DNA of 64,000 nt from an uncultured Bacteroidota bacterium (lineage in GTDB: Bacteria > Bacteroidota > Bacteroidia > Bacteroidales > P3), in the NCBI GenBank assembly GCA_902791695.1, contig CADAWR010000003.1, positions 186,001 to 250,000 of the forward strand, in the 5' to 3' direction. This document shows positions 55,076 to 62,826 of this stretch, in pieces; within the stretch, counting starts at the first letter, position 1, and each line of letters opens with the position of its first letter. Under the pieces are notes generated by a model. It worked only from the letters and a program-made list of their open reading frames with translations. It did no database searches and had not been told where the DNA came from. The position numbers and the translations under genes were made by a program.

Positions 55076-55638
55076 CCACATATATAGTACTTGCATTGGC
55101 TTTTGGCATCAACGCGATGCTAATCATGCGGCGCTGCGCAGAGGCGACACCTGTGAAGCTCACTAAAGGGCTTGGAATCATGTTTATAGTGAGCACAGTC
55201 GGAGCACTTATGTTCCTGCTTGGCATATCACTTGGCGACTTGCTGCGCATAGAAGGTGCTGACGCACCACAGATGTATGCCAAAACAAATTCCTATATTT
55301 TCTTTGGATTGGCACTATTTGTCGCCGTGAGGATGCTTCTGCCCTACATGCACAGAAAGCCCCAACTGGCGGTATTCGACCTGCGTAATTGGAGCTCTGT
55401 GTTAGCGATGTCGGTGGCAAGCGGTATCAATGTGATGCTTGTCGGACTCGGGCTAGGTTTTGTGACCGCTGGCAATATTCATCTGGCCGTATGGCCTACA
55501 TTTGCTAGCATGCTTCTGTTCGGCTTCATTGGAATAATGTTCGGTCGCCAGAAAGTGACGATGCGGCCCCGCAGATGGATGATTGTAGCGTGTATTTTGA
55601 TACTTGGCTGCGCCATTGCGGCCGTTGTCAACACTTGA
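55066..55638 (+). CDS. MntP-like membrane protein lacking the usual Asp residues
   Basis: It has 190 residues and six membrane helices in two related halves. ALAFGINAMLIMRRCAE and MSVASGINVMLVGLGLGFVT align by eye with the two G-x-D-A motifs of the manganese exporter MntP (E. coli: FGMSMDAFAAS and TSLDAMAVGVGLAF). In both motifs the conserved Asp is Asn here. In E. coli the Asp residues are important for export, so this protein may have another substrate or function. It is coupled to rsmA. Confidence 0.72.
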   Translation: MHVATYIVLALAFGINAMLIMRRCAEATPVKLTKGLGIMFIVSTVGALMFLLGISLGDLLRIEGADAPQMYAKTNSYIFFGLALFVAVRMLLPYMHRKPQLAVFDLRNWSSVLAMSVASGINVMLVGLGLGFVTAGNIHLAVWPTFASMLLFGFIGIMFGRQKVTMRPRRWMIVACILILGCAIAAVVNT

Positions 55639-55647
55639 CGCTGATAT

Positions 55648-57471
55648 CTACTCCTTAGCGTAAACGAGCATCTGACAGGCGCTGCAATCAAATTCAAGTC
55701 TGAAATAGCGTCCATTGTTGCCAAGCATCAAGGAATCACTATTATTGATGCTAACCTGCGGCTTATTCTTACTCTTTCCTTTCAGGCAACAGCCAAGCTC
55801 GTAACGAAGGCAATACTTTGTCGTCATAAGAGCCTTGTCGCGGTAATCTCCCGTAAACTCGAGGCCATACTCTATTTCTCTTGCACCATGGCTCTTATAG
55901 AATTTCTCCGCCTGCTTGTTAATGATATTGTACCTATAATCGAGCCTCTCGGGGACAGAAGCATCATTCGATGCTTCACAACGCATACCTTTGGGATGGA
56001 AATGGCTTATTCTATGCTCAATAAGGAGATCTACGGCACAACGACGCATCTGGTTTAATACCGATATGGGCAAGAAATAGTACCCCTGAGTACAATCTGT
56101 AACCATATTTGCCACAAACGGTGTTTCACCAAGTTTGGCCAACTGCTTCTTTATCTGCTCCGATGAGCGACTATTGTCGTTTGCCTGTTCATGGGCAGCA
56201 TCCATGCAATACTCCACAGCAACGCCATCATCATCGAAAAGCCTTATAATAAAACCATTCGGTGTAGTATCAAACGAAATATTTACGCCTATCTTACGGA
56301 TTGCCGTTTTACCTTGCAATTGTTTCTCAAAAGCATGATCGTGACTCCGCCATAGCGTTGTACCCTGCTGGATATCAGGCATAATATTGGGAGTAATAAC
56401 ATGCCCATCAACATGATTTACCAAGAAACCCTGTAATGTATTGCGCCCATCAAGGAAACAAAGGCCGTCGCCTGGCACTATTGCCTCCTTAGAATTGATA
56501 ATAAAAGAATTAGGCTGTACATTGGTCACCATACCTACCTGCTTTCCAAGAGCTTTCTGCGTCTCAAAAGAAGCCATTGGTTGACGCTGACGGAGGAAAT
56601 AGTCGGAATAACCTCGATTGAACGTACGCGATATGTCCGGCATGAAATAGAACTCACACTTGCCGGAAGATGAAGGAGAATGGCCAGACATCATGCTATC
56701 AAGTAGCTGACGATAATAAGCAGTAACATTCTTCACATACGATAAATCTTTTAGACGTCCTTCTATCTTGAACGATGTAATACCGGCATCAATCATAGCC
56801 CCAATCTGTTGCGAGGCATCAAAGTCTTTAAGGGAGAGCAAATGCCTATCCTTAATTAACTGGCGTCCAGTCCCATCATATAGATCATATGCTGAGCGGC
56901 ATGGCTGAGAACAACAGCCACGATTACCACTACGCGCATTAAGATACTGGCTCATATAGCATTGGCCACTATAACACACACATAGTGCACCGTGTATGAA
57001 GGCCTCAAGATCAACGGTAGTATCCCTGCGTATTGCATGCATCTGCTCAATAGAAGTCTCGCGGGCAAGTATCACACGCTTGAAACCAACTCGTTCCATG
57101 AACTTTACACGCTCCACAGTAGCGTTATGGCATTGCGTACTTGCATGCAACTCTATCGGGGGCAAATCGCACTCCAAGAGCCCCATATCCTGTATTATGA
57201 GCGCATCGACACCCGAACTATAGAGACGGTGTATCATCTGCAAGGCAGGAACAATCTCATCGTCGAACAACAGCGTATTTACCGTGGCAAACACCTTTGA
57301 ACCAAACAAATGAGCATAACGTACAAGCTGGTCGATATCCTCAATGGTATTGGTGGCGGCGGCTCGTGCACCAAAAGCTGGTGCACCAATATAGAGTGCG
57401 TCTGCACCATGGTTTATTGCCTCGCGCCCAAACTCAAGGTTTTTAGCAGGAGCAAGAAGTTCAAGGGTCAT
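55648..57471 (-). CDS. U32 family peptidase-like protein (RlhA/YhbU group)
   Basis: It has 607 residues from ATG 57471 (MTLELLAPAKNLEFGREAIN). The U32 signature is present: LEAFIHGALCVCYSGQCYMS (about 166-185), followed by GNRGCCSQPCRSAYDLY. Together they hold Cys residues that bind an iron-sulfur cluster in related RlhA. Family members act as peptidases or in RNA hydroxylation; which applies is not known. A C-terminal half (about 390-607) matches the longer forms. The frame extends upstream to 57552 without family likeness. Confidence 0.9.
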   Translation of the reverse strand: MTLELLAPAKNLEFGREAINHGADALYIGAPAFGARAAATNTIEDIDQLVRYAHLFGSKVFATVNTLLFDDEIVPALQMIHRLYSSGVDALIIQDMGLLECDLPPIELHASTQCHNATVERVKFMERVGFKRVILARETSIEQMHAIRRDTTVDLEAFIHGALCVCYSGQCYMSQYLNARSGNRGCCSQPCRSAYDLYDGTGRQLIKDRHLLSLKDFDASQQIGAMIDAGITSFKIEGRLKDLSYVKNVTAYYRQLLDSMMSGHSPSSSGKCEFYFMPDISRTFNRGYSDYFLRQRQPMASFETQKALGKQVGMVTNVQPNSFIINSKEAIVPGDGLCFLDGRNTLQGFLVNHVDGHVITPNIMPDIQQGTTLWRSHDHAFEKQLQGKTAIRKIGVNISFDTTPNGFIIRLFDDDGVAVEYCMDAAHEQANDNSRSSEQIKKQLAKLGETPFVANMVTDCTQGYYFLPISVLNQMRRCAVDLLIEHRISHFHPKGMRCEASNDASVPERLDYRYNIINKQAEKFYKSHGAREIEYGLEFTGDYRDKALMTTKYCLRYELGCCLKGKSKNKPQVSINNSDSLMLGNNGRYFRLEFDCSACQMLVYAKE

Positions 57472-57516
57472 ATAGTCATATGAATTTGAAAAATAACGAA
57501 CAATATAGACAAATAT

Positions 57517-57547
57517 TTTGCCGGAAAAGTTTTTATTAGTATCTTTG
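57517..57547 (+). promoter_or_regulatory. Promoter of the 57567-59604 operon
   Basis: TTTG (57517-57520), a 19-base gap and TATCTTTG (57540-57547) are an excellent Bacteroidota promoter. The ATG follows 20 bases later. Confidence 0.82.
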
Positions 57548-57566
57548 CACACAAATTACCAAAGCC

Positions 57567-57980
57567 ATGAACCTTACAATAAACATTAAACAAGGGCTCG
57601 GCGACATCCGTTTCCAGATGCCCGTAGAGGAGGTGGTGAGCCTTATGGGCACTGCCGATGAAGTGGAGAACATCGACAACGCCGCCGATGAGCCAACCAC
57701 CGTACTACACTATAACGACATGGGTATCACCATGTTCTTTGAGGGAGAGAACCCAGTTTTAGCGTGCATCGATGTGTGCAACGACGAATGCACCCTCTTT
57801 GGCAAAGAAATCTTCGATATGGACGAACGCCAGATTGTTGCCCTTATGGTCAGCAATAACTACACCGAACAGGATGTTGACGACGAAGATTGGGGCGAAC
57901 GCCGCATCAGCTTCCCCGAAGGCAATATCGACTTCTTCCTTGAAGACGGTGAGCTGACATCCATAATCATAGGCCAATGA
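57567..57980 (+). CDS. Acidic conserved protein of unknown function
   Basis: It has 137 residues, strongly acidic, with no signal peptide or membrane segment. It starts MNLTINIKQGLGDIRFQMPV, and contains VVSLMGTADEVENIDN, VLHYNDMGITMFFEGENP and a C-terminal IDFFLEDGELTSIIIGQ. No family was recognised. It leads a three-gene operon with overlapping stop and start (ATGA) to the WbqC-like gene. Confidence 0.78.
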   Translation: MNLTINIKQGLGDIRFQMPVEEVVSLMGTADEVENIDNAADEPTTVLHYNDMGITMFFEGENPVLACIDVCNDECTLFGKEIFDMDERQIVALMVSNNYTEQDVDDEDWGERRISFPEGNIDFFLEDGELTSIIIGQ

Positions 57981-58570
57981 CGGCAATCTTCAGCACAGCC
58001 TATTTCCCACCGACGGCATATCTGTCAGCTATTACGCGACACAGGGATGTGCTCATCGAAGCCAAAGAAACATTCCCCAAGCAGACATACCGCAACCGCA
58101 CAGAGATTTTGACAGCCGGTGGCGTACGAACGCTTACAGTACCCGTGATACGCAACAACCACAGCCGCACTGAAGAAGTCACGATAGATTATAGCACACG
58201 CTGGAACATAATACACATGCGCACCTTGACGGCAGCCTACAGTGCCTCACCATATTTCCTTTACTACAAAGACGCCCTTGAAGAGATACTAATGCGCAGA
58301 TACGACCGGCTACTGGAGCTGAATCAGACAAGCATGGAATGGCTGCTGAAGCAATACAAAATTGAATGTAATATAGCACTTACCGATAACTGGAACAACA
58401 CCGTTGCAGAAGATTATCGCAATGTCTTTACGCCTAAAGCACAATGCACCACATACGTTTTTAAACCATACTATCAGGTGTTTGCAGATAGATTGCCCTT
58501 TATACCTAACCTAAGCGCTCTCGACCTGCTGATGAACATGGGTCCTGAGGCAAAAAAATACCTATTATGA
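57977..58570 (+). CDS. WbqC-like family protein
   Basis: It has 197 residues. FSTAYFPPTAYLSAITRHRD, then ETFPKQTYRNRTEIL and the C-terminal FIPNLSALDLLMNMGPEAKK are the recognisable WbqC-family segments. WbqC proteins occur in O-antigen and polysaccharide loci and in Bacteroidota core genomes; the reaction is unknown. It overlaps both neighbours by 4 bp. Confidence 0.85.
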   Translation: MTAIFSTAYFPPTAYLSAITRHRDVLIEAKETFPKQTYRNRTEILTAGGVRTLTVPVIRNNHSRTEEVTIDYSTRWNIIHMRTLTAAYSASPYFLYYKDALEEILMRRYDRLLELNQTSMEWLLKQYKIECNIALTDNWNNTVAEDYRNVFTPKAQCTTYVFKPYYQVFADRLPFIPNLSALDLLMNMGPEAKKYLL

Positions 58571-59604
58571 AAGACAAGATACTTGTTCTATTACTGTTAG
58601 CCTTTGCAAACATACTGCATGCACAGTACGAACCCAAAGTTCTATTCATAGGCAACAGTTACACCCAAGTCAATGACCTGCCAAAGATGGTAGCCGACAT
58701 TGCACTAAGCACAGGAGAACGCATGACATACCGCTCCAATACCCCTGGAGGCTGCACATTCATGCAGCATTGCAGCAACCAATCCATGGCCATGATACAG
58801 GCCGGCGGCTGGGATATCGTCGTCCTGCAGGAGCAGAGTCAGCTGCCATCATTTCCTCAAAATCAGGTGGAGTTGCAATGCTTCCCATACGCCCAACAGC
58901 TTGTCGACTCCATCTATGCCCATAACCCCGATGCAGAGCCTATGTTCTACATGACCTGGGGGCGCAAGAACGGAGACCCTGACCCAAACAACGTTGCTGA
59001 ATTCCCGGTTTTAGGCACCTACGAAGGCATGGACAGCATGCTATGCGAACGCTACACCTACATGGCAGAGACCTACCACACATCACTATGCCCCGTTGGA
59101 CGAGTATGGCGCCATCTTCGCACGAACAACCCAGATATTGAATTGTACGCCAATGACGGCAGCCATCCTTCGTTAGCCGGCACATACGCCGCCGCCTGCG
59201 CCTTCTACGTGATGTTCTTCCACCGCACCCCCGACGACATCACCTTTGGCAGCAACCTCGATGAAAACACTGCCACAACAATACGCAAGGCCGTAAAGAT
59301 TGTAGTCTTCGACAGCCTCGAGTACTGGCGTCGGGCATTCCCCCATGTCGGTCTCGACGCAGCAAAAACAGAACATTCAATAAAGGTGTACCCCAATCCC
59401 GCAACAACACAGCTGACTGTAAGTACACCGAACTCACTACAAGAAATAACACTACAGGACATCTACGGACACATAGTGGCAACATACAGCACCAACAGTA
59501 TGGAGCTCCGCTTTGACGTCAGCCAGATACCTGTGGGTACATACATCCTTCGAGTCAAAACAGCCACGGGAATAATCTCGAAAGCCATAATCAAACGACC
59601 CTGA
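58567..59604 (+). CDS. T9SS-exported SGNH/GDSL-type hydrolase (DUF4886-like)
   Basis: It has 345 residues. After a signal peptide (about 1-19) comes an SGNH hydrolase: KVLFIGNSYTQVNDLPKMVA (block I, Ser in GNSY), DIVVLQEQSQ, MTWGRKNGDPDP and the catalytic block YANDGSHPSLAGTYAAACAF. The last 75 residues are a T9SS type A sorting domain with IKVYPNPATTQLTVS and GTYILRVKTATGIISKAIIK. It should be secreted or surface-bound. The substrate (an ester on glycan or lipid) is unknown. Confidence 0.9.
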   Translation: MKDKILVLLLLAFANILHAQYEPKVLFIGNSYTQVNDLPKMVADIALSTGERMTYRSNTPGGCTFMQHCSNQSMAMIQAGGWDIVVLQEQSQLPSFPQNQVELQCFPYAQQLVDSIYAHNPDAEPMFYMTWGRKNGDPDPNNVAEFPVLGTYEGMDSMLCERYTYMAETYHTSLCPVGRVWRHLRTNNPDIELYANDGSHPSLAGTYAAACAFYVMFFHRTPDDITFGSNLDENTATTIRKAVKIVVFDSLEYWRRAFPHVGLDAAKTEHSIKVYPNPATTQLTVSTPNSLQEITLQDIYGHIVATYSTNSMELRFDVSQIPVGTYILRVKTATGIISKAIIKRP

Positions 59605-59622
59605 CACCAATCAAAACAATAT

Positions 59623-59662
59623 AATTAGCCCCCTTGTTTCGCGTGGAACAAAGGGGCTAATT
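59623..59662. terminator. Bidirectional terminator between the hydrolase gene and mnmG
   Basis: Arms AATTAGCCCC and GGGGCTAATT, extended by CTTGTT/AACAAAG, give a strong stem between convergent genes. A/T-rich flanks lie on both sides. The loop carries a parS-like 16-mer. Confidence 0.8.
59635..59650. promoter_or_regulatory. parS-like site 1
   Basis: TGTTTCGCGTGGAACA is an imperfect palindrome matching the general bacterial parS sequence TGTTTCACGTGAAACA at 14 of 16 positions. It lies in the terminator loop downstream of mnmG. Confidence 0.5.
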
Positions 59663-59668
59663 TATTTA

Positions 59669-61546
59669 TTATCTGGCGAATGTCAATAACAAAACAGACA
59701 CATCGGCCGGAGAGACGCCACTAATCCGCGAAGCCTGCCCGATAGACACAGGACGATAGCGGCTGAGCTTTTCGCGACACTCATAGCTCAGGGCCGCGAG
59801 CGAAAAGTAATCAAAGTCGGCAGGCAGAGCGATGTCCTCAAACTTCAAAATACGGTTAGCCACCTCCTGCTCCTTCTCAATATAGCGCTGATACTTGATG
59901 ACCGTCTCCACCTCCTGGCACACCTCTTCGCGCAAACCATCGGGCAACATTCGTGCTGCTTCGGCCACTTCGGGCGACAGCTGCATCACATCGGCCAGCG
60001 ACAACTCGGGCCGCAGCAGCAGCGAGGCAAGTTTTACCTTCTGCGAAAGCTGGGCCGAACCATGATCCTCCAGCCATGCATTGGCATCGGACGGTATCAC
60101 AGAGGCACTCTCTATCGTTTGCATAAAATCCTTGGCCAGACGCTGCTTCTCCTCAACCCTGCGCATCCGGCTGTCGTCGGCTAAGCCGATGGCATGGCCA
60201 AGAGGCGTCAGGCGTTGGTCGGCATTGTCCTGTCGCAACAGTATGCGGTACTCGGCCCGCGAGGTAAACATGCGGTACGGCTCGTCGACACCCTTTGTCA
60301 CCAAATCATCAATCAGCACCCCTATATACGCCTGCGAACGCCCAAGAATGAAAGGCGCCTTACCACGCAACTTTAGGGCTGCATTCACACCGGCCATCAA
60401 CCCCTGGCACGCAGCCTCCTCGTAGCCGGTGGTACCATTGACCTGCCCTGCAAAATAGAGGTTCTCAACACTCTTGGTCTCAAGTGTATAGAGCAATTGG
60501 GTAGGCGGAAAGTAGTCATATTCTATCGCATAGCCCGGCTTAAAGATGCTTGCATGCTCTAACCCCTTGATAGTATGGAGTGCAGCGAGCTGCACATCCA
60601 GAGGTAGCGAAGAGGAAAAACCGTTCAGATACCAACTCTGCGAACGCCATCCCTCGGGCTCCACAAACAGCTGATGGTGGTCTTTATCAGCGAATCGCTC
60701 AATCTTGTCCTCGATAGAAGGGCAATAGCGCGGCCCACGACCCTGGATGCGCCCGGTGAACATCGGCGAGCGCGAGAAGCCCGTGCGGAGCACGTCGTGC
60801 GTCTGTAGATTCGTATTAGCCAGATAGCATGACCTTTGGGTGGTCAGCGGCTGCGTGTCGGAGAAAGAGAACTTAGCCGGACGCTCATCGCCAGACTGCT
60901 CCACGAGCTGTGAGAAATCTATCGTGCGGCCATCCAGTCTCACCGGCGTACCCGTCTTGAGACGCTGCACCTCGAAGCCAAGCTCGCGCAGCTGGTCGCT
61001 CAAGCCGACAGCCGGAGCCTCCCCCACCCTGCCGCCTTGCCATGTATCCTCACCGATATAAATCTTCCCATTGAGAAATGTGCCGCTGGTAAGCACCACC
61101 GCTGCGGCCGGTATGGTGTGCCCCATACGGGTAGTTACACCAGCGACAGCCTTGCCGTCGAGCAGCACGCCGACAACCTCGTCTTGCCAGAGCGACAGAT
61201 TAGGTATCGACTCCAGCACCTGACGCCAGTTCTGCGAAAAGAGCATACGGTCGCACTGCGCCCTGGGGCTCCACATTGCAGGGCCCTTGGAGAGGTTAAG
61301 CATACGGAACTGCAGGGCCGAGCGATCGGTAACAATGCCCGACCAGCCGCCGAGAGCGTCAATCTCGCGCACAATCTGCCCTTTCGCCACACCGCCCATT
61401 GCGGGGTTGCACGACATCTGGCATATAGCGTCAAGCATCTGCGTCACCAGTATGACGCGCGCGCCGAGGCGTGCCGCTGCCGCTGCCGCTTCGGCACCGG
61501 CGTGACCGGCACCCACAACCACTATATCGAACGGCTCAAAAGTCAT
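59669..61546 (-). CDS. mnmG: tRNA uridine-5-carboxymethylaminomethyl modification enzyme MnmG
   Basis: FAD protein that with MnmE builds the cmnm5U modification at the tRNA wobble position. It has 625 residues. [20 protein letters not shown] (FAD site), [58 protein letters not shown] and [20 protein letters not shown] are all family motifs. It lies between two parS-like sites, in keeping with the common location of gidA/mnmG near the replication origin. Confidence 0.97.
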   Translation of the reverse strand: MTFEPFDIVVVGAGHAGAEAAAAAARLGARVILVTQMLDAICQMSCNPAMGGVAKGQIVREIDALGGWSGIVTDRSALQFRMLNLSKGPAMWSPRAQCDRMLFSQNWRQVLESIPNLSLWQDEVVGVLLDGKAVAGVTTRMGHTIPAAAVVLTSGTFLNGKIYIGEDTWQGGRVGEAPAVGLSDQLRELGFEVQRLKTGTPVRLDGRTIDFSQLVEQSGDERPAKFSFSDTQPLTTQRSCYLANTNLQTHDVLRTGFSRSPMFTGRIQGRGPRYCPSIEDKIERFADKDHHQLFVEPEGWRSQSWYLNGFSSSLPLDVQLAALHTIKGLEHASIFKPGYAIEYDYFPPTQLLYTLETKSVENLYFAGQVNGTTGYEEAACQGLMAGVNAALKLRGKAPFILGRSQAYIGVLIDDLVTKGVDEPYRMFTSRAEYRILLRQDNADQRLTPLGHAIGLADDSRMRRVEEKQRLAKDFMQTIESASVIPSDANAWLEDHGSAQLSQKVKLASLLLRPELSLADVMQLSPEVAEAARMLPDGLREEVCQEVETVIKYQRYIEKEQEVANRILKFEDIALPADFDYFSLAALSYECREKLSRYRPVSIGQASRISGVSPADVSVLLLTFAR

Positions 61547-61558
61547 ATTCCATGCTAT

Positions 61559-62002
61559 TTACGCAATCTGTTCCGCGTGAAACATCATGTTCCACAACGC
61601 GAGTGCTTCCTCTTCCTGACGACGCATTTCGGCAGCGTCGCTGTCGGTTTTGTCACCCTGACCGAGCAGATGGAGCACCCCATGAATAATAACCCTGTGG
61701 AGCTCGTGCTCAAACGGCACCCCGAACTTTTCGGCATTCTCCCCCACCCTATCAATGCTAATCATGATGTCACCCGAAATCAAACCGCCAGCCACATAGT
61801 CGAAGGTGATAATATCGGTGTAAGTGTCATGGTCAAGGAAACGCATGTTCGCCTGAAGCAGGTACTCGTCATCACAAAAAAGGTAGTTGATATTCCCCAC
61901 CTGCTTTCCGCGACGCTTGACAACCTCAGCAACCCAATTCTTCACTTTTTGAGGCTCAGGAAGCTCGAAAGCTCCAGACTGGACAGAAAAACGGATAGAC
62001 AT
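61559..62002 (-). CDS. ybeY: Endoribonuclease YbeY
   Basis: Metal-dependent RNase for rRNA 3' maturation. It has 147 residues. RVIIHGVLHLLGQGDKTDSD (about 110-129) carries the first two metal His. The third His of the E. coli motif is replaced by the G-x-x-D-K form that I recall from Bacteroidota YbeY. FLDHDTYTDIITFDYV is also typical. Its last codons (MFHAEQIA) contain the second parS-like 16-mer. It is 12 bases upstream of mnmG. Confidence 0.95.
   Translation of the reverse strand: MSIRFSVQSGAFELPEPQKVKNWVAEVVKRRGKQVGNINYLFCDDEYLLQANMRFLDHDTYTDIITFDYVAGGLISGDIMISIDRVGENAEKFGVPFEHELHRVIIHGVLHLLGQGDKTDSDAAEMRRQEEEALALWNMMFHAEQIA
61569..61584. promoter_or_regulatory. parS-like site 2, inside the ybeY 3' end
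   Basis: TGTTCCGCGTGAAACA matches the degenerate parS consensus TGTTNCACGTGAAACA at all but one position. Confidence 0.5.
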
Positions 62003-62136
62003 ATCAGCTTACGTATATTATTGATTTACAGTAGTATATTGCATTATTTCGCTCTATTATACCTCAAAATGGCTGCCTTATTTGCAACGAGACAGGGCAG
62101 ATGCACCACCCAAACGACAGAAAACAGGGAATAAAC

Positions 62137-62592
62137 TCATGCAGCGACCAGGGCAAAGTGGCCATTCAAGACAGCGATGCGCTCCATGGCCTGTGCTGGG
62201 TCAATGCCGGCGACCTCGAACTCCAACCTCACCCGTCGACCACCGTCGGCAAACTCCATCTTGTCGGCAAGGGTCCTCATCACAAAGATACCCTCCCCCA
62301 CCGTCGAGTTGCCAGAAGGCAGCGAACCGAACTGAGCGAAATCGAACCCCGCGCCCTCGTCCTGCACCTCGGTGAAGATGCCGCCGCGACAAGTGCCAAA
62401 AGTGACGGAAACCTGCTTGTCAGCATTAGAACCGCTACCGTGCACTATGGCATTCTCCACAGCCTGCATGGTAGCCACCGACACTGCAGAGTAGTAGTTG
62501 CCCACGTTGCACTCGCGGCAGAAGTGAAACAAACGCTCCTCTACAGCAGGCATATTGGCAATATCGGCCTGTATAACAAACGATTCCGTCAT
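62137..62592 (-). CDS. RsbW/SpoIIAB-like anti-sigma ATPase domain protein
   Basis: It has 151 residues from ATG 62592. It is a histidine-kinase-like ATPase domain (HATPase_c_2) with the N box VATMQAVENAIVHGSG, the G1 box VQDEGAGFDF and GEGIFVMRTLADKMEF. Such proteins are serine kinases acting on STAS antagonists or bind sigma factors; no partner gene is next to it. An upstream start at 62619 would fall inside the promoter, so it is rejected. Confidence 0.9.
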   Translation of the reverse strand: MTESFVIQADIANMPAVEERLFHFCRECNVGNYYSAVSVATMQAVENAIVHGSGSNADKQVSVTFGTCRGGIFTEVQDEGAGFDFAQFGSLPSGNSTVGEGIFVMRTLADKMEFADGGRRVRLEFEVAGIDPAQAMERIAVLNGHFALVAA

Positions 62593-62616
62593 ATCGGGTA
62601 CAATTTTATTCTGTTG

Positions 62617-62648
62617 CAAATATACAAAAATTTCGTTAATCGGTCAAA
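62617..62648 (-). promoter_or_regulatory. Promoter of the RsbW-like gene
   Basis: On the minus strand TTTG (62645-62648), a 20-base gap and TATATTTG (62617-62624) fit the Bacteroidota promoter. The start site falls about 20 bases before ATG 62592. Confidence 0.75.
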
Positions 62649-62687
62649 AAATAATCCACAACCCCACACAGCCACTCCGGTTCCGCC

Positions 62688-62789
62688 CCGTACCCTCTCC
62701 GTCTGTTCTACGGTTGTTCACCGGTTGTTTTACGGTTTAAACCGTTGAACAGTCGGTGAACAACCGTAGAACAGACGGAGAGGGTACGG
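62688..62789. repeat. Large perfect palindrome, copy 3 of the dispersed repeat
   Basis: Arms of 36 bp (62688-62723 and 62754-62789) are perfectly complementary around a 30-base centre that itself contains ACGGTTTAAACCGT. The words GTGAACAACCG, GAACAGTCGG and GGGTACGGAG relate it to the repeats at 13607 and 43531. It lies downstream of the DUF4175-like gene and could end that transcript. Confidence 0.88.
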
Positions 62790-62826
62790 AGAGGGTGCGT
62801 ACCGGTGACAATGAAAAAAAGGAATG

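Noticed and set aside
61559..62002. YbeY as an inactivated copy because the third metal His is missing
   Set aside because: The replacement appears typical of Bacteroidota YbeY, and the rest of the protein is intact.
61037..62134. 365-codon open frame opposite mnmG and ybeY
   Set aside because: Both minus-strand genes are unmistakable; this frame has no recognisable protein features.
62593..62619. Longer start of the RsbW-like protein at 62619
   Set aside because: The -7 promoter element lies at 62617-62624, so that start codon would not be transcribed.
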